DNA of 64,000 nt from Apostichopus japonicus (GCF_037975245.1 NC_092564.1:5929484-5993483); one strand, 5' to 3'; numbered from the stretch's first letter, positions 38,311 to 50,400 are shown. Notes: generated by a model not told the origin, from the sequence alone. Translations and numbers: made by a program.

Positions 38311-38671
38311 TAGTTACAAAAAAAATTATAACTGAAGCACGTGGCTGGTCAAATTGACCGTGAAAATTTACACAAGTTTGCAATGAAGAAATTACTGTGG
38401 TATGAATGCACATTTTACATTAGCAACTCTCAATACGGAGAGAACAAAAGTATTATGAGATGAAAAAAAGTTTTCAGTTACAGTATCAGAGATGATATCT
38501 TCCCATAAAATTCATAAATTATTTCTGCTCATAACATTTTGTGTTCAAAAGTAATGTTTTAAGTATTACCTGACAGTCTCAGAAAAAGTTCAAGTGCATC
38601 TTTGTACCATAGATAGTGCTTGTTGTCGAAAAATGAGTACAGTATGTGACAATAAGACCTAATGTTATATT

Positions 38672-39241
38672 TGAGTGCACACATATGATAGCCTATACCA
38701 CAAACTTAACTATCTCTACACAGGGGAAAGAAATGTTACTGTACAAGTAGTTGCATACTTTTGTGTTCATTGAGCACTTTAGATGCAAGAATGTCTGCAA
38801 AAAAGGGTAAGGGACTATTAGCCAATCAAATCATGAGAAATTTGGAAAAGCATCATTGACTATTTTCAGCATGAAAATCTCATAATGGGAGTGTTGTTAA
38901 CCCTGTAGCTTGGGGTTGAGTGTTATGATTTGCTTTCAAACAAATTGATTCAACTGTAAGATCTGAAGAAATTGTGGTTCATTTCAGAAGAAATTGTGGT
39001 TTTTTGAAAAGAAAGAAACAAATATGTTGAGTCAAACATGTACTTTGTTATCTCTTGCATAGGCCTAGTTGTAAGTGTGTATTGGGGTTTGTTCCTCTCA
39101 TAAAACAGCTTGTGTCCATCCAGACTCACATAATTTGAAGATTTTACCTCCCTGGCTAAAACATTGCCTCCTCCCAGGACGTGACGACGCAGAGTCCTGC
39201 CTTCTGAATGTTGCAAAAAGTTGTTGTTAAACAATATATAC
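38672..39241. repeat. Dispersed repeat family, copy 2 (left of the hAT insertion)
   Basis: Same family as 33189-33700. It is directly followed by the element at 39242-40283, and a further copy resumes at 40292. Confidence 0.7.
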
Positions 39242-40283
39242 TAGTGTTTGCACGGGTTATCCGGGTACCCGGGTACCCGCCCGACGTGATACTACCCGGT
39301 TCCTAATTTATTACCCGAATCCTAAGCAAAGTGTGATTTAAAAAAAAAAAAAATGGCAAACCGATGGTTAGGCAGATTTCCCATTGACTTAGTGTGGTGT
39401 TAGGCTACCATGTGTTCGAAGATAACAGCAATAACGAAAGCTTTCCATAGATATCTTATAACTGCGTCACAATTTCAGCTAATAAACAGATGGCTAGGCT
39501 AGACTACTCCCATTGACTTAGTGTGGTGTTAGGCAACCATGTGGTCGGACGTAACAGCAATAACGAAAGTATTCCATGGATGTCTTATATAACTGCGTCA
39601 CATCTCCAGAAAATAAGCAGATGGTTAGGCTTAGCTAGATTTCTCATTGACTTAGTGTGGTGTTAGGCTACCATGTGGAAGAAATTATTATTTATTCATT
39701 CGTTTATTTCAAAGAAGGAAAGGCTGACAAGGAATTTTACGCGATGTTTATGGATTATAGACGGGATAACTAAAAAATAGTAATCGCAAGTGGCTTTTTA
39801 CTAATCGTTTATTCCAAATGCGATCAAATTGCGCGAATCGCGCAATCTCGTGGCTAATGAGAACCATGGGCCTGCATAATAGATAGAAGTAGTATTAAAA
39901 ACTGTTTAAGAGCTAAATTGGATATTTATATGGTTTGATCCAATAAACGTGCACGAGCTAGCATAAGCAGCGGCGGCAGTGCGATGTTAGTAGTAATGCT
40001 AATTATAATTAAATAATTTATTTATTAACAAGTTAATGAAAGAAACAGAAGGAAATAAAAATTATTGAGGGAGGTTTAATAACTTATCTTACACCTACGT
40101 ATTTGAACATGAAAACATTGTCAGTAGAGAATATAATGCATTTATTACAGCATCCAATATGACGGTAATTTCTTGAAAATCGTGATACACGAGGGTAAAC
40201 AAATTTTTCCGGGTACCCGGATACCCGACGGGTAACGGCCCTCGGGTATCCGGTTCCCGATTTTTGGACCCGTGTAAACACTA
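39242..40283. mobile_element. hAT-type non-autonomous transposon, 1042 bp
   Basis: Ends are inverted repeats TAGTGTTTRCACGGGT (one mismatch in 16). Exact 8-bp duplications, ATATATAC, flank it at 39234-39241 and 40284-40291, as hAT elements make. Subterminal CGGGTACCCGG palindromes stand at both ends. The interior has three ~130-bp subrepeats (39354-39680) homologous to those of the 13075-15355 element, and both have TGCGCGAWTCGCGC. No transposase frame. Confidence 0.92.
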
Positions 40284-40291
40284 ATATATAC

Positions 40292-40700
40292 CACAGATGC
40301 AAGAATGTTTCCAGAAATGTGTAAGGGACTATTAGCCAATCAAATCATGGGAAATTTGTAAAAGCATCATTGACTATTTTTAGCTTGAAAATCTCTGTAA
40401 TGGAAATATCCTTAACTCTGTACAGTGCTCAATGATTGTTATGATTTACTTGTTTTCAAAGTCAAACAAATTCAATCATCCTAGGATTGGAAGAAATTTA
40501 GGTTCTTCTAATCTTGAAGAAGTTGTAGTTCGTCTTTTTTCGGAAAAGAGAGATGTTCATTCCAAAATATGTTTTGTTATGTTTTGCATATGACTAGTTG
40601 TGAGTGTGTGTACTTGGGGTTTGTTTCTAAAAAAGAAAACAAAAAGTTTGTGTCTGCCCGACTCAGAATCCCGCATTCTTAAAAAGGCTGATTGAACTCT
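40292..40700. repeat. Dispersed repeat family, copy 3
   Basis: CAGATGCAAGAATGT and AAGGGACTATTAGCCAATCA repeat the order seen at 38775-38835. With copy 2 it forms an old tandem duplication into which the hAT element inserted. Confidence 0.7.
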
Positions 40701-42361
40701 CCTACCTCTATGATATGAACTCTCACCACAGTGTAAAAAATGGAAGTTGGAGTTGGATGTGAAGGACACTTGGCTAAAGTACAAAATTAGTTGTTTTTCA
40801 CATGAATGAATAAATGCAAGCAAGAACAACATGACACAACATCTACTCGCAGCTTTTAGTGTCCAGTTCATACTACTAGAATCAACATTCGCAAAATGGG
40901 CAATTCTATTGCCGGCTGGAAACTGCTATACAAGTTTGGTCAATTGCTATATAAAACCAATTATGTGTAGCATTTTTGCAACGCCAAAAAAGGGGCACTA
41001 AATCGAACGCTACCTGCCACCAACCCCTTTAACAATTGTTATTAAGCAATGAGAAAGTTATGGCATTGCTTGTTCTCTCTGAGATAGTTTGACAACTTTC
41101 CCTAAAAGCATCTATTATTGCAGAGAATGGGGGGCATAAAAGACCATTTCAGATAACCTATTGACCCCTGATGCTCAGACTGTGACAACTGACAAGGGCT
41201 AGGTGTGTTCAAGTCACCCACCCCACCACAGGAGTAGATAAGCTCTATCTCAAACTCATTTCCTCTTTTGACTGACTGTATGTATTATTCATGATTATTT
41301 CATGTACATATTGTAGTGTGTACCTGACAAACTGAAACTGCATGAAATGAAGTAGACCCAACTACCAAAATTAACTTGTAAACAGCAACTAAGAACACTA
41401 TCATACCAAGTATGAGGTTCTTCCAAGCTTTACTTTTGGAGTTTACAATATTTTCAAGTTTATCATGTTTTACGACAGGGTGTCACATAGGTTCCATACC
41501 TGTAGGCACACACACATGACATCAAATAGGTGCCTTTGGCAAGGAATCAATGAAGAAGTCCAAATGTTGCAGTAACCTATCCGGGAATCTACAAAGCCCA
41601 ATGGTCCTATAGACATTTAGCAAAATTAGTGAAAGTGAGAAAACGACTGCATTCCCTAATCATCTAAGCATAAATTCCAGATTCAAAGAAAAAGTATGTT
41701 GACCCAGTAGTGGGCCAGAGATAGGCAAAAGTATTTATTATATTTTACTCCATTTGTAGAGCTGGATGGATGATGGGAAATGCCTGTAGAACTGACAGAA
41801 ATTTCATTGGGAATATCCCTAAAATATTTCCTAATCTTCGAACATTACTAAACCCAGTTGCGACCTTTTGCAATGTACATTTACGCACGGTCTCCTACCT
41901 GCAGACAATATCACACTTTAGTTGGTGCTAATCTGATGCAGATATCTATGCAATATCTATGCAATATTAATGATGGTTCTTCCTAAGTTATCTTTCGACT
42001 TGAAACCCAAAAAGGGAGCACAATCTTTTACGTTTAAATCAACACCCATGGCAGGTTGTACCAGCAGAACCAATTTGAACATCCTTAGCTAATGAAAAAG
42101 TTATTATGTCTATCTGTATAAAATTTATTTGGAGATCCTCTGAGCTGCCATCAACCAGATTTGTGAATGAAACCCTTCAAAGCCTGGCTGTATTCCTCAT
42201 CACTGTTCCCTCTATTCTGCAAGCTTTCTGCTACATACAATAAATTGTTTTTTACAGTGCCTGTGATAAGTACTGTATATATACAGTACTGTATTTATAT
42301 ATATATTTATATATATACATATACATAAATGAAAATCGTAATGAGTTGGAAAATCAAGAAC

Positions 42362-42411
42362 AGTGAAAAAACTTTCAGCCTCCACCGGGATTCGAACCAC
42401 GGGCCTTTCCG

Positions 42412-42412
<1 letters not shown>
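42362..42412 (-). mobile_element. tRNA-derived SINE fragment (B box only)
   Basis: Minus strand reads GGCCCGTGGTTCGAATCCCG with a perfect B box GGTTCGAATCC at 42388-42398. Where the A box should be, a (TA)n tract begins. Not a tRNA gene: no acceptor stem or anticodon arm. Confidence 0.6.

Positions 42413-42452
<40 letters not shown>
42413..42452. repeat. (TA)n microsatellite, ~40 bp
   Basis: Twenty TA units directly abutting the SINE fragment. It creates the Tyr-Ile repeats in the overlapping frames. Confidence 0.95.
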
Positions 42453-42456
<4 letters not shown>

Positions 42457-43534
42457 AGAATAGAAAAAGTCCAGCCACTGATACTTGACAAGAAGAAACT
42501 ATCTTTTACTTGACCAAAATCAAAAGACAACTCCATTCGTTCTTCACTCCAGCAAAAGTCATCAGGTGCACAAGAAACATGCTTCAGTGAAAGGCAAACA
42601 TCACTTTCATAATATCTGAAAATTGCGCCTTTAATCCTTTCAATGGTGTGAACAAAACCCATGGTACCACATGCTTGTTACGTGTGCATTCTTACATGAC
42701 TGAAATACAATATTAAAACAAGGTAGCGCACACACACACCGAATTCTAAAGAAAAATATTTAAAAAGTCATTAATTACGTCTTGCATGGAACTGAAGAGT
42801 AAGTTAAGATGAGAGAGAAAATGCATCGGGTGGGTCTAAGACAACAACTGAGATGGTTATAGCCATTCAGTGTTAATAATACACATCTGTGTAATGGATC
42901 ATCACCCACACAACTATAATTACACTCTCTACACAACTATGGAACAGGCCTAGCCTAGGGAAGTCACTTTCACATAAAGGTAAAGTTATTTTTCAAATTG
43001 TAACTCAAGATCCACAAACTGGAGACAGACAAATCACAAAGTTTTGAAGAATAACATTCACATTTATACTGTAGGTCCTAAGTATGTCATATTGCAAACT
43101 ACTGTTGATTCATTGAACACTCGGATATCTCAATACATACATTTTAAGCAGAAATCTGTGATTTTGATGGCTTTCAAATTGTCATTCACTTTATGCAACT
43201 TGTTTGGTACTAATTAGTTCGGTATGGAGAGGGCAAGCAAAAGGTACGTAAACTGTGGTGAAAAATATCTATTTGCAATCAATTAACTTCTGTGTATTCA
43301 CTAAAAAGAATTAATTATGATCAAATTAAAAGCTGTTAGAAGCAACCCTTTTCCAATGGCCCCCCATCTACCACACGTTCCCTAAACTAAGACTTTGTAA
43401 TAAATGAACAAACTATGACAATTTCCTAAATTTTCTCATTAACTAAAACATTTCAGTATTGAGTAATGAAACATACTATTCTTAACATTTCTTAAATGCT
43501 GTATGCATATGCTGAGAATGTCAGAAATCAATGT

Positions 43535-43617
43535 AAGGTAAAACAAGTATACAGTAAAACAACAGGGTAAAACAAGGTAAAAATAAGGTAAAACAAGGTA
43601 AAACAGGTGAAAAACAG
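43535..43617 (+). repeat. Minisatellite, GGTAAAACAA units
   Basis: About seven imperfect copies of a 10-12-base unit GGTAAAACAA. Confidence 0.8.
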
Positions 43618-43719
43618 GACTAAAAGCCATCACAAAGTAATGCACTTCTCAACTGATTTAATTTAAATGCTGTAGAACACGACACTAGAACAATCCTATA
43701 AGGGCTAGTTAGTACTTGC

Positions 43720-43960
43720 TCACAACTTTTATTAAGCCCCTGTTGTAAGTTACAATTCACAATTACCCAATGCCATTTTATTCATGTTTTATCCAAAAGT
43801 TGAGCGAACTTTCCCTTTTCCCCATTCATTGGGCAAGTCAGCCCAACCGCGGCCAGCTCCAACCCCTTTCCCATTACAGTATGTAAATAACTTTTTAGGC
43901 AATGTCGATTAAAAAACTTAAGCTGCAATGGCCACTTTTGACGATGCATTAAATAGTTTA
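43720..43960. repeat. Second copy of the 37.7-kb segment (empty site)
   Basis: Same order of blocks as 37690-38310 without the palindromic insert. Confidence 0.6.
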
Positions 43961-46900
43961 TTCACAAACATTGCACGTACAATTAGAACTGAATCGCTTA
44001 AAAAATTATATCATACCATTAGCCGGCGATAATAATCGACTAAGCCTCACCAAAATTAGCAAGTGCTTCGTGTTTGAAATATTTTTTAAAGCAACCGGCA
44101 ACAAATTGTGATACACAAACTTTATTCTCAAAATATAAGTTGCACTATGCATTGATGTTTTAACAAACTGTATCCATGATACTCGTTGCAGCTTATAAAA
44201 AGATACACAATTCATGGAATTATTTAGGAGTGTGTTTTTCGACTTTTAATCTCAGCGGAACCTCCGAAGCACTGTGCAAGTTAATGTGATAGGCTACTAC
44301 TTTACATTGTTTTATCAAATGTTTTTTAACCTCACATAAGTTACTTCTTACATTGTGTTTGACCGCTGTGCATTGTTCGAAGGTCTGAATCTGCGCTACC
44401 ACAACATTGATTGTGCAATAAGTTTCTTGGATTCATGCCAAGAATATTTGCAAGGGCAACGCAGGTGTCAGTGGATATGTTCAGTTTTAATTATGTTGTG
44501 TTCATTTGTGTAATACAGCGGCCAGACCGGTGTAATTTACTACAACGCGCAACAAAGACTGCTATGTAACGTCAAGTGGCCTGACTGGTCTGCTTACAGA
44601 TCGTTATTGGTAATTATTTTTCAGCACTTGTCTTGTTTCTTTGACCAGCTAATTGGCATATTGACCACTGGCTATTAATCGCAATCGAAACTGAGGCTAA
44701 AGAAATGGGGTTTTTAGAACAGATTATTAAATCATCAAAAGTAACAAGAAGTGGATTTGCTGCCGCCGATATTACAAAAATCAACCAACACCGATATCGC
44801 AAACGATTTATTGGCGCAACACTAAAATACTTAAACACCACAATCCTGTTTAAAACAGTTGACCTTCATTCACAAGGAAAAATTGGATTGAAAAAGTAGG
44901 GTTCACTGTACATTTGCTTTGACTTTGAGAGATTTAGTTCCTTGTTTGCACTATGTTACCTTTATCTGAGAGGCCTATCCAGAGGTATCCTCTCTACTAT
45001 CCAAATGCCCTTCTCTATATGACCCAGAACAGACAACGTACACTATCAAAGAGAAGTTTTAAATCACAAACAACTTCTGTATGGGGCAAGACTAAAAGGA
45101 TTCAGATGTCCCCTACACGTATTGAATTACCCGAAGTTCTCAGTAAACAACTTCAAAACTGAATCAAATATCAGGCCATAAGATTGGAGTTTGATTGAGG
45201 AATGGGGAAGGTACCAGACTTTGACTTTTCTAAGTTGCCTTCTAAGATTTAATCTGTGCTACAAAGACATCAAATTATGCATTCATCGTCCAACAGCACA
45301 GTTCTTTAAACTCTGGCAGGAATGAGGACAATATCAAATAGATCATAGGAAAGAATAAACTGACAAAAGAATTCTAACTCCAAACGACAAAAGCAACTCA
45401 AATAATATGTACGGAATATACACCATAAATAAAATATGATATGGTTTACTCTACACAACTACTGTACTTGTGTAGTTTCACAAATGCAATTTTCCAACAG
45501 CATCTTAACAGACAGGGAATATATTTGTGATTTTGTGGTTTTAAAAAAGTTGGATTGCAATCATTGCATTGAATCAGCTTCTCTGGAACAGAGGCGGAGA
45601 TGTCGGTAATATTTTTGCAAGGCAGCTGCAAAAAACAGAGAGGGGGCCACCTCACAAAATGAAAACCAGGGGAAACCCTGCTGGCCTAAGTTATATAGTG
45701 ACTTTTGATACTACCAGTGTGTTGAGATAGGTGGTGGGAGAGGACAAGCTTGATCCGCTCTTGCAGGTAAGCAAAATATAGTGACAAGCAGACTAGCAAT
45801 GTTTACATTAAGCAGAGTTAGGGAAAAGGTAGATATGCAAATAGTTTTCACATTGGAAGCGTTTAAACAAAATAGATCAAAATTTAACTAAAACTAAGAG
45901 GGGAAGGTGACTTTACTGGGAGGCTGCCCAATTTGATATCTGTGTATTGTCCTAGTTGGGGTTTTCTAACTCTTTTTTGGACATTTTTGCAAACTTTTAA
46001 GTGTATGTAGAGTAAACAAAGGAGCTGTGACGGCCAAGAAAAAGTTGTAATTACTCCCAGAACCTGTAACTTTAATAGCCAATCAGCGGCTGAGTTTTAT
46101 GTCACAGACAATTGTACAGTACATAACCAGTACATCTGAACATGAAATTGGGTGGGCAAAGTCCATATGTTATTGACCTGAGGGAATTTTGAATCTAATG
46201 AAGTTTGCTTTGTTTTTACTGCCTGTTTGAACGCACTTGGCACTGCTATTATATACATGGGTGTTAAAAACAATTGATAGTCAAACGTCACAGTAGTAAT
46301 GTTGGCTAGCTTTACCATACTTGTAGTGACCTGAGGTATGAAAGGGGGGGGTAGGTGGGTAACACTTAGTTTACAGCAAAGGAATGAACCTAAACCGAAG
46401 TAAACCAGATAACAACAATGTCGTAATATCTTTTCATTTCTTGAAAGAAACTGAAATACCTGTGGAGAACATGACTGTGTTCCTTGACGTATATCGGTGT
46501 TTATTGTATGTCACAAATGTCCGGGCTCCTACAAAATATCGTCGGGTTACCAAAATCTCCAATGCAAAAGCCCAACAGGCTACCACTTTTCAAACTTTTT
46601 TTGGAGCACTGAGTATGGGTCATGGTTTGTTTCAACGTTAAGTATGATTTAAATATATAGAGAGAGAGAGTCTTTGTTCAATATTTACCAGCAAATGGCA
46701 TGTACGAAATGCATGTTGCACAGTACGACAACTTTAAGTAAGGACGACAAAAAGTAACTGTTGCATCAGGGTCCAACTTCGTTCATGGTCAGAAGTTTGT
46801 TCTCCTCTGTAGGCTACAGTCTTTTCTACAACCCAAAATCTATGTGTATGTTTGACTTCACTGGTACTTTGCTAGGTGCTTTGAATGAATATGCACTTCT

Positions 46901-47709
46901 AGGCCTAGCACACAGAAGGATACAAGCATATCTATTATTGAAACATCTCGTTTTCATACAGGAATGACAAAATTTGAACCAAAATCAATTTTAGCACAAC
47001 CAAGAGTACTATACTTCCATAGGCCTAAAGCGAGGCCTAGGCTATGTATTTAACCGGTAACTGGCAGCTATGCAGATTAAAACTGAGTTTCAAAAAATAG
47101 TTGGGGTTTAAAATTTGCCTTTCAAACGATGGCTACTACTAGGCCTAGGTCCAATGCTACAGCCTACAGCTAGGCCTACACAAGAACTGAAGTTACAGCA
47201 ATATCAGTGCAGTTATGTACTATAACATAAGTACTTACTACACATCAACCAACACAGTCATATCACCGTTACACAAGTTGGACTAGCTTAGGCCCTTGGA
47301 CCAAGAGCTTACCCTGGGCCAGTGATTACCGCTAAGCTGCTTAGGTGTACTATTATTGTAACTGTTATTTGTTAATGTTATTGTTATGGTAGGCCTAGAC
47401 CTCAGCCTATGATTAACCCTTCCAGGTCTTATCTACAGTTGGGCTCCAACTAAATTTAAGTCGAAGTATGATATAATGCGATGATGTATTTCTTTGATGA
47501 ACTTGGAGTTACATTATGCGGGGCTATTTTTCTTAGGCATTTTGCCAATCCTCACGACTAGCTAGTACTAGTAGCAGTGTAACTAACTGTAACACTAACA
47601 AGTAACAGTGTAAGGTCATATTCTAACTGGCCTAACTGTTTGGCCTCTGTTAGCCTTGGATGCAACATAAAATGCTTTTACACGGACGGCGAAATAGTGA
47701 CATATTTAC
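43961..47709. other. Intron 1, right part next to exon 1
   Basis: No recognised exon. Two adjacent plus-strand frames, 44705-44899 (64 codons) and 44953-45162 (69 codons), have a protein-like composition but no known domain, and I leave them uncalled. From 46900 to 47400 TAGGCCTA-type palindromes are frequent. A G-rich run is at 46345-46360. Confidence 0.4.
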
Positions 47710-47764
47710 CTGTAATCAATAAATAAATTGCTACAAATGACAACCACAAACGCTCCGCTGTCAT
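47710..47764 (-). CDS. Exon 1 (coding part): start codon and signal peptide of Ig receptor
   Basis: The ATG lies at 47764 to 47762, has A at -3, and is preceded by an in-frame TAA six bases upstream, so this start is not an internal methionine. Eighteen codons give MTAERLWLSFVAIYLLIT, a short charged n-region followed by a hydrophobic core, as in a cleavable signal peptide. The exon ends ACAG|GTAAAT with one base of codon 19 left over. That base joins the two bases that open exon 2 to give Val, then SSSFHEF, which starts the mature protein. The exon is too short for ordinary ORF calling and was found by looking for a phase-1 donor after a signal-like stretch. It is the only candidate I found upstream of the Ig1 exon, but alternative first exons are possible. 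Confidence 0.72.
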
Positions 47765-48150
47765 CTTTTACACGGCTAGATACAGTCCCAACACAAAGAA
47801 CTGACAATAATCCGAAATTTCCGAGGATCAAAAATGGTCATCTCCGTCCGTCTCTTATTAGCTCGGAATAACAAAACAAGTATTTACAGTGTGTGATGGT
47901 CAAGCTATTTGGTCAGTACACTGTACTGTAGTTATTGTGTAAGCTAATACAGTTTGCCAGCAATCGGTCATGTTCATTTCTATGCGAGCAGTTTCCAAAG
48001 TAGATCATTCAAAAGGATATAACCAAATTATAACCAATCAAAATTTACATATTTTTACGAAAGTTCACATGCAGCTCCCAAAAGTACCGCATTATGCATA
48101 GTTGTAGCTTGAAATAAGTATATTCCTTCTTTTTATTACGATTAATATAT
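47765..48150 (-). promoter_or_regulatory. Presumed 5' UTR and promoter region of the Ig receptor gene
   Basis: The sequence immediately upstream of the signal-peptide exon has no obvious TATA box or initiator that I would defend, so the transcription start is not placed. If the transcript starts right of 47841, it would include an upstream ATG at 47841 opening a 21-codon uORF that stops at 47776, 12 bases before the main start. The uORF does not overlap the coding sequence. This is positional inference only. Confidence 0.35.
47776..47841 (-). promoter_or_regulatory. Possible upstream ORF in the 5' UTR
   Basis: ATG at 47841 (context GGAGATGA, G at -3 counted as AGATG) opens 21 codons ending in TAG at 47776, 12 bases before the main ATG. 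It matters only if the leader extends past 47841, which the sequence alone cannot show. Confidence 0.3.
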
Positions 48151-48886
48151 ATTTAGGTACAAATATACTTCAAATGTGTTTTTTCGTTACCAGTTTAAAG
48201 GGAGTAGAAACAACTGTGGAAGCCATTAACTTTGTACGTAACGTCACTCTTACAATAACAAAGATCCGTTGGCATTGGTCAATGCATTTTGGACTTCTCC
48301 TGACCTGTCCTTCACGTGGATAGGTCGAATGCCTTGACATTGGGCTATTCCAGTATTACCGTTTCCTCCCTCTGATTGGATTTACTCTCTCTAAGAAGGT
48401 CCGTTACCTGATTACGGTGGTAATTTCCAAGTTGTGACTTCAAATTTCCCTCAGCAAAGCGATTTTGGCATGTAATGTGAAAGGTCGACTACTCACAGCA
48501 ATGTGTTGTATTCATACATTAGGGAATGTTCACATGTTACATGCCAGTTTGTTTACATTTTGACAATGAGTGACTTCTGTTACCGCATACCTACAGCGTA
48601 GGTAGATCTTGTGTTGTGATTGTCAACTCATTTGACAATTGGTCTACGTCATACTATTCAAAGCTGACAATTTATGAATGAAACGTTGAGAATGCAGGAA
48701 ACAGCATGAACACTCATGTTTAATCATAGCAGTGTGTGAACATGAATGGAAAGAAAAAGATTGTCGTGTACGTGTGCGGTAGTACCAAGATGTGAATCAT
48801 GCAGCATAGCGTGGAAAGGTATAAGTAAGGAATGCTTCCCTGAATGAACGAAATCATCATTTATCGGAAAGAATAAGTGCTAGCGA
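48151..48886. other. Intergenic, upstream of the Ig receptor gene
   Basis: Nothing definite. Unique sequence between the presumed promoter of the minus-strand gene and the first intergenic transposon. Confidence 0.4.
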
Positions 48887-49230
48887 CAAGGGCGTAGGAA
48901 CCGGGGGGGCTGGGGGCGCCAGCCCCCCCCCTCCAGTAAAAAAATGTGGAGGGGCGGAAGTATCATTCCGCCCCCCCGGTTCGCAAGTCAGAAAACCAAC
49001 ATTTCCAAATGAGAAAAAAAATCTCATTTGGAGCACCAAATTGCATCTAAGGCCAGGTGAAAATACAAAATTAAGTTTACAAAATGGAGTGGGTGTTGAA
49101 GAGTGCTATATTGCACCAAATTGCATCTGAGGCCACCTGGAAATGCAAAAAATTCCAAAGACCCCTCCCCCAGGCCGGCCATCAGTCTTCACCCCCCCCC
49201 CCCACTCAAATGTACCTTCCTACGCCACTG
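48887..49230. mobile_element. hAT-type MITE, 344 bp
   Basis: Inverted ends CAAGGGCGTAGGAA and TTCCTACGCCACTG with exact 8-bp duplications GCTAGCGA at 48879-48886 and 49231-49238. C- and G-rich subterminal runs. An internal 40-base block (CCAAATTGCATCTRAGGCCA) occurs twice, about 90 bases apart. Confidence 0.92.
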
Positions 49231-49238
49231 GCTAGCGA

Positions 49239-49669
49239 GATATTGGGTTGGAGAAGTCTGGTAATAGTTCCATGCCACAGTTGTGACAAACGAATATGTT
49301 AAATTAAACATCGCTGAATGGGGGGGGGGGGGTGTATGTGAGTCCATGCACAGAAGTCAATGTTAACTTGGAGAATATATGTTGTCTATGTTGGGCTTGG
49401 GGAGGTTTGCTTCACACATAAAGTGTAGGCAGGGATGCTTAAAATAATTACCAATTATGATATTTTGGGCTTTAGGGGAGGGGGCTCCCATCGTCAGTTG
49501 AGGGAAAGGTTCAGCAGGCGGGGGTATGGGCTACGTTCAGCAAGTGAAGGATTGAATTTTAAACCAAATCCCTTTCCCTTTTTTTTCAACCTCACAAAAA
49601 TATCAAAAGTAAATGAGCACAACCTTCGTTTAGAGCTTCAGTCAGTACAGACCAACTTTATAGTCTAAA
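49239..49669. other. Intergenic spacer
   Basis: G12 run near 49320 and otherwise unremarkable sequence. Confidence 0.4.
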
Positions 49670-50049
49670 CCTAGGGTGGGCAACCTACGGCCCGCGGGCC
49701 ACATGCGGCCCGCCAGTGATTTTTTGGCGGCCCGTGAGATGTCTCAAGAAAAAGAAAAAAATCAATATATTTTACATCATCACAAAAAAACGAGCTAGCT
49801 GCTTAGAATTTATCGGCACTAATTATGATGCTGTCAGGTAGGCTTATTATCCCCATTAATTATCAACTGTACTGTATTGACATTATGTTCTTGTGAAAAA
49901 CAGATTAAGTATACACACACCAATTGATTGAAAGTCCTCGGAATCATAAGTTTGAAATCAACAGCAGGTCGTTGGTTAGGTGCGGCCCAGTCAATTTTTC
50001 ACTCCTTATATATCTGGCCCATTCATTCAAAAACGTTGCCCAACCCTGG
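49670..50049. mobile_element. hAT-type MITE, 380 bp, GGCCCGCGGGCC-bearing
   Basis: Left end CCTAGGGTGGGCAAC and right end GTTGCCCAACCCTGG are inverted with two mismatches. The flanking octamers are AGTCTAAA (49662-49669) and ACTCTAAA (50050-50057). Next to the left end is ACGGCCCGCGGGCC, and GCGGCCC recurs three times. Ends of this kind (CAGGGGTGGGCAAC with GCGGCCCGC) are typical of widespread animal hAT families. Confidence 0.88.
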
Positions 50050-50274
50050 ACTCTAAACAAACAGAATGCACTATTCGACGTTTAAACGTCTAAGCTTTTT
50101 CTCTGGGGAAGGACCACAAGTTTACAATCGGTACAGAGTAACATTTCCAACCCATCCATGCATAGTGAACCAAATCCCTTAAAATTTTAACCCGTGAATT
50201 CACTTGAAACATAAATGTACCACCAACACATCCCTGGAGGGGATCATAATGGTACAAATACATATACCTTTAAG

Positions 50275-50400
50275 AATTGCACCGGAATTCGAACCCGGGC
50301 CTGTCGCTTTAATTATATGCGGACACCCTAACCACAAGGCTATGGACGCTGGTTGTATGTCCAGAGGTTCGAAACCGGTAAGGAAGGTCGTAATTCCACT
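50275..50400 (-). mobile_element. tRNA-derived SINE
   Basis: On the minus strand an A-box-like TAGCCTTGTGG (50342-50332) is followed 36 bases later by a B box, GGGTTCGAATTCC (50296-50284). The region reads like a degenerate tRNA without a foldable anticodon arm. On the other strand another B-box match, GGTTCGAAACC, lies at 50367-50377. An 81-bp (TA) tract begins about 100 bases upstream on the element's strand. Confidence 0.7.

Larger units (their letters stand above)
40701..43719. other. Intron 1, middle part
   Basis: No exon. Contains a repeat end at 41400-41560 of the 15.9-kb family, (TA)-rich DNA at 42275-42330, a SINE fragment (42362-42412) with its (TA)n tract, and the GTAAAACAAG minisatellite. 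Confidence 0.45.
1..47764 (-). other. Gene span: Ig-superfamily receptor, DCC-subclass-like, 5' part (4 coding exons)
   Basis: The span links four minus-strand coding exons, 47764-47710, 35458-35171, 7554-7401 and 931-663, and continues beyond position 1. Every junction has GT/AG sites and compatible phase (1, 1, 0-based remainder 2, 1), and the joined frame is open for 255 codons plus a split codon. It reads signal peptide, Ig1, Ig2, start of Ig3. Introns are 12,251, 27,616 and 6,469 bp. The string of Ig domains, a CRATN-type Ig2 end and a following segment with PRIVAPPQN...AVFECLAN...VSWSR recall the N-terminal Ig domains of neogenin/DCC, protogenin and IGDCC3/4. Those proteins are type I membrane receptors in axon guidance and morphogenesis, with fibronectin III repeats that would lie left of the window. 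The subfamily call is from remembered patterns, not a search. Exons skipped or inserted within the introns cannot be excluded. Confidence 0.72.

Noticed and set aside
50284-50342. Possible functional tRNA gene
   Set aside because: A and B boxes are present but no cloverleaf forms; typical SINE head.
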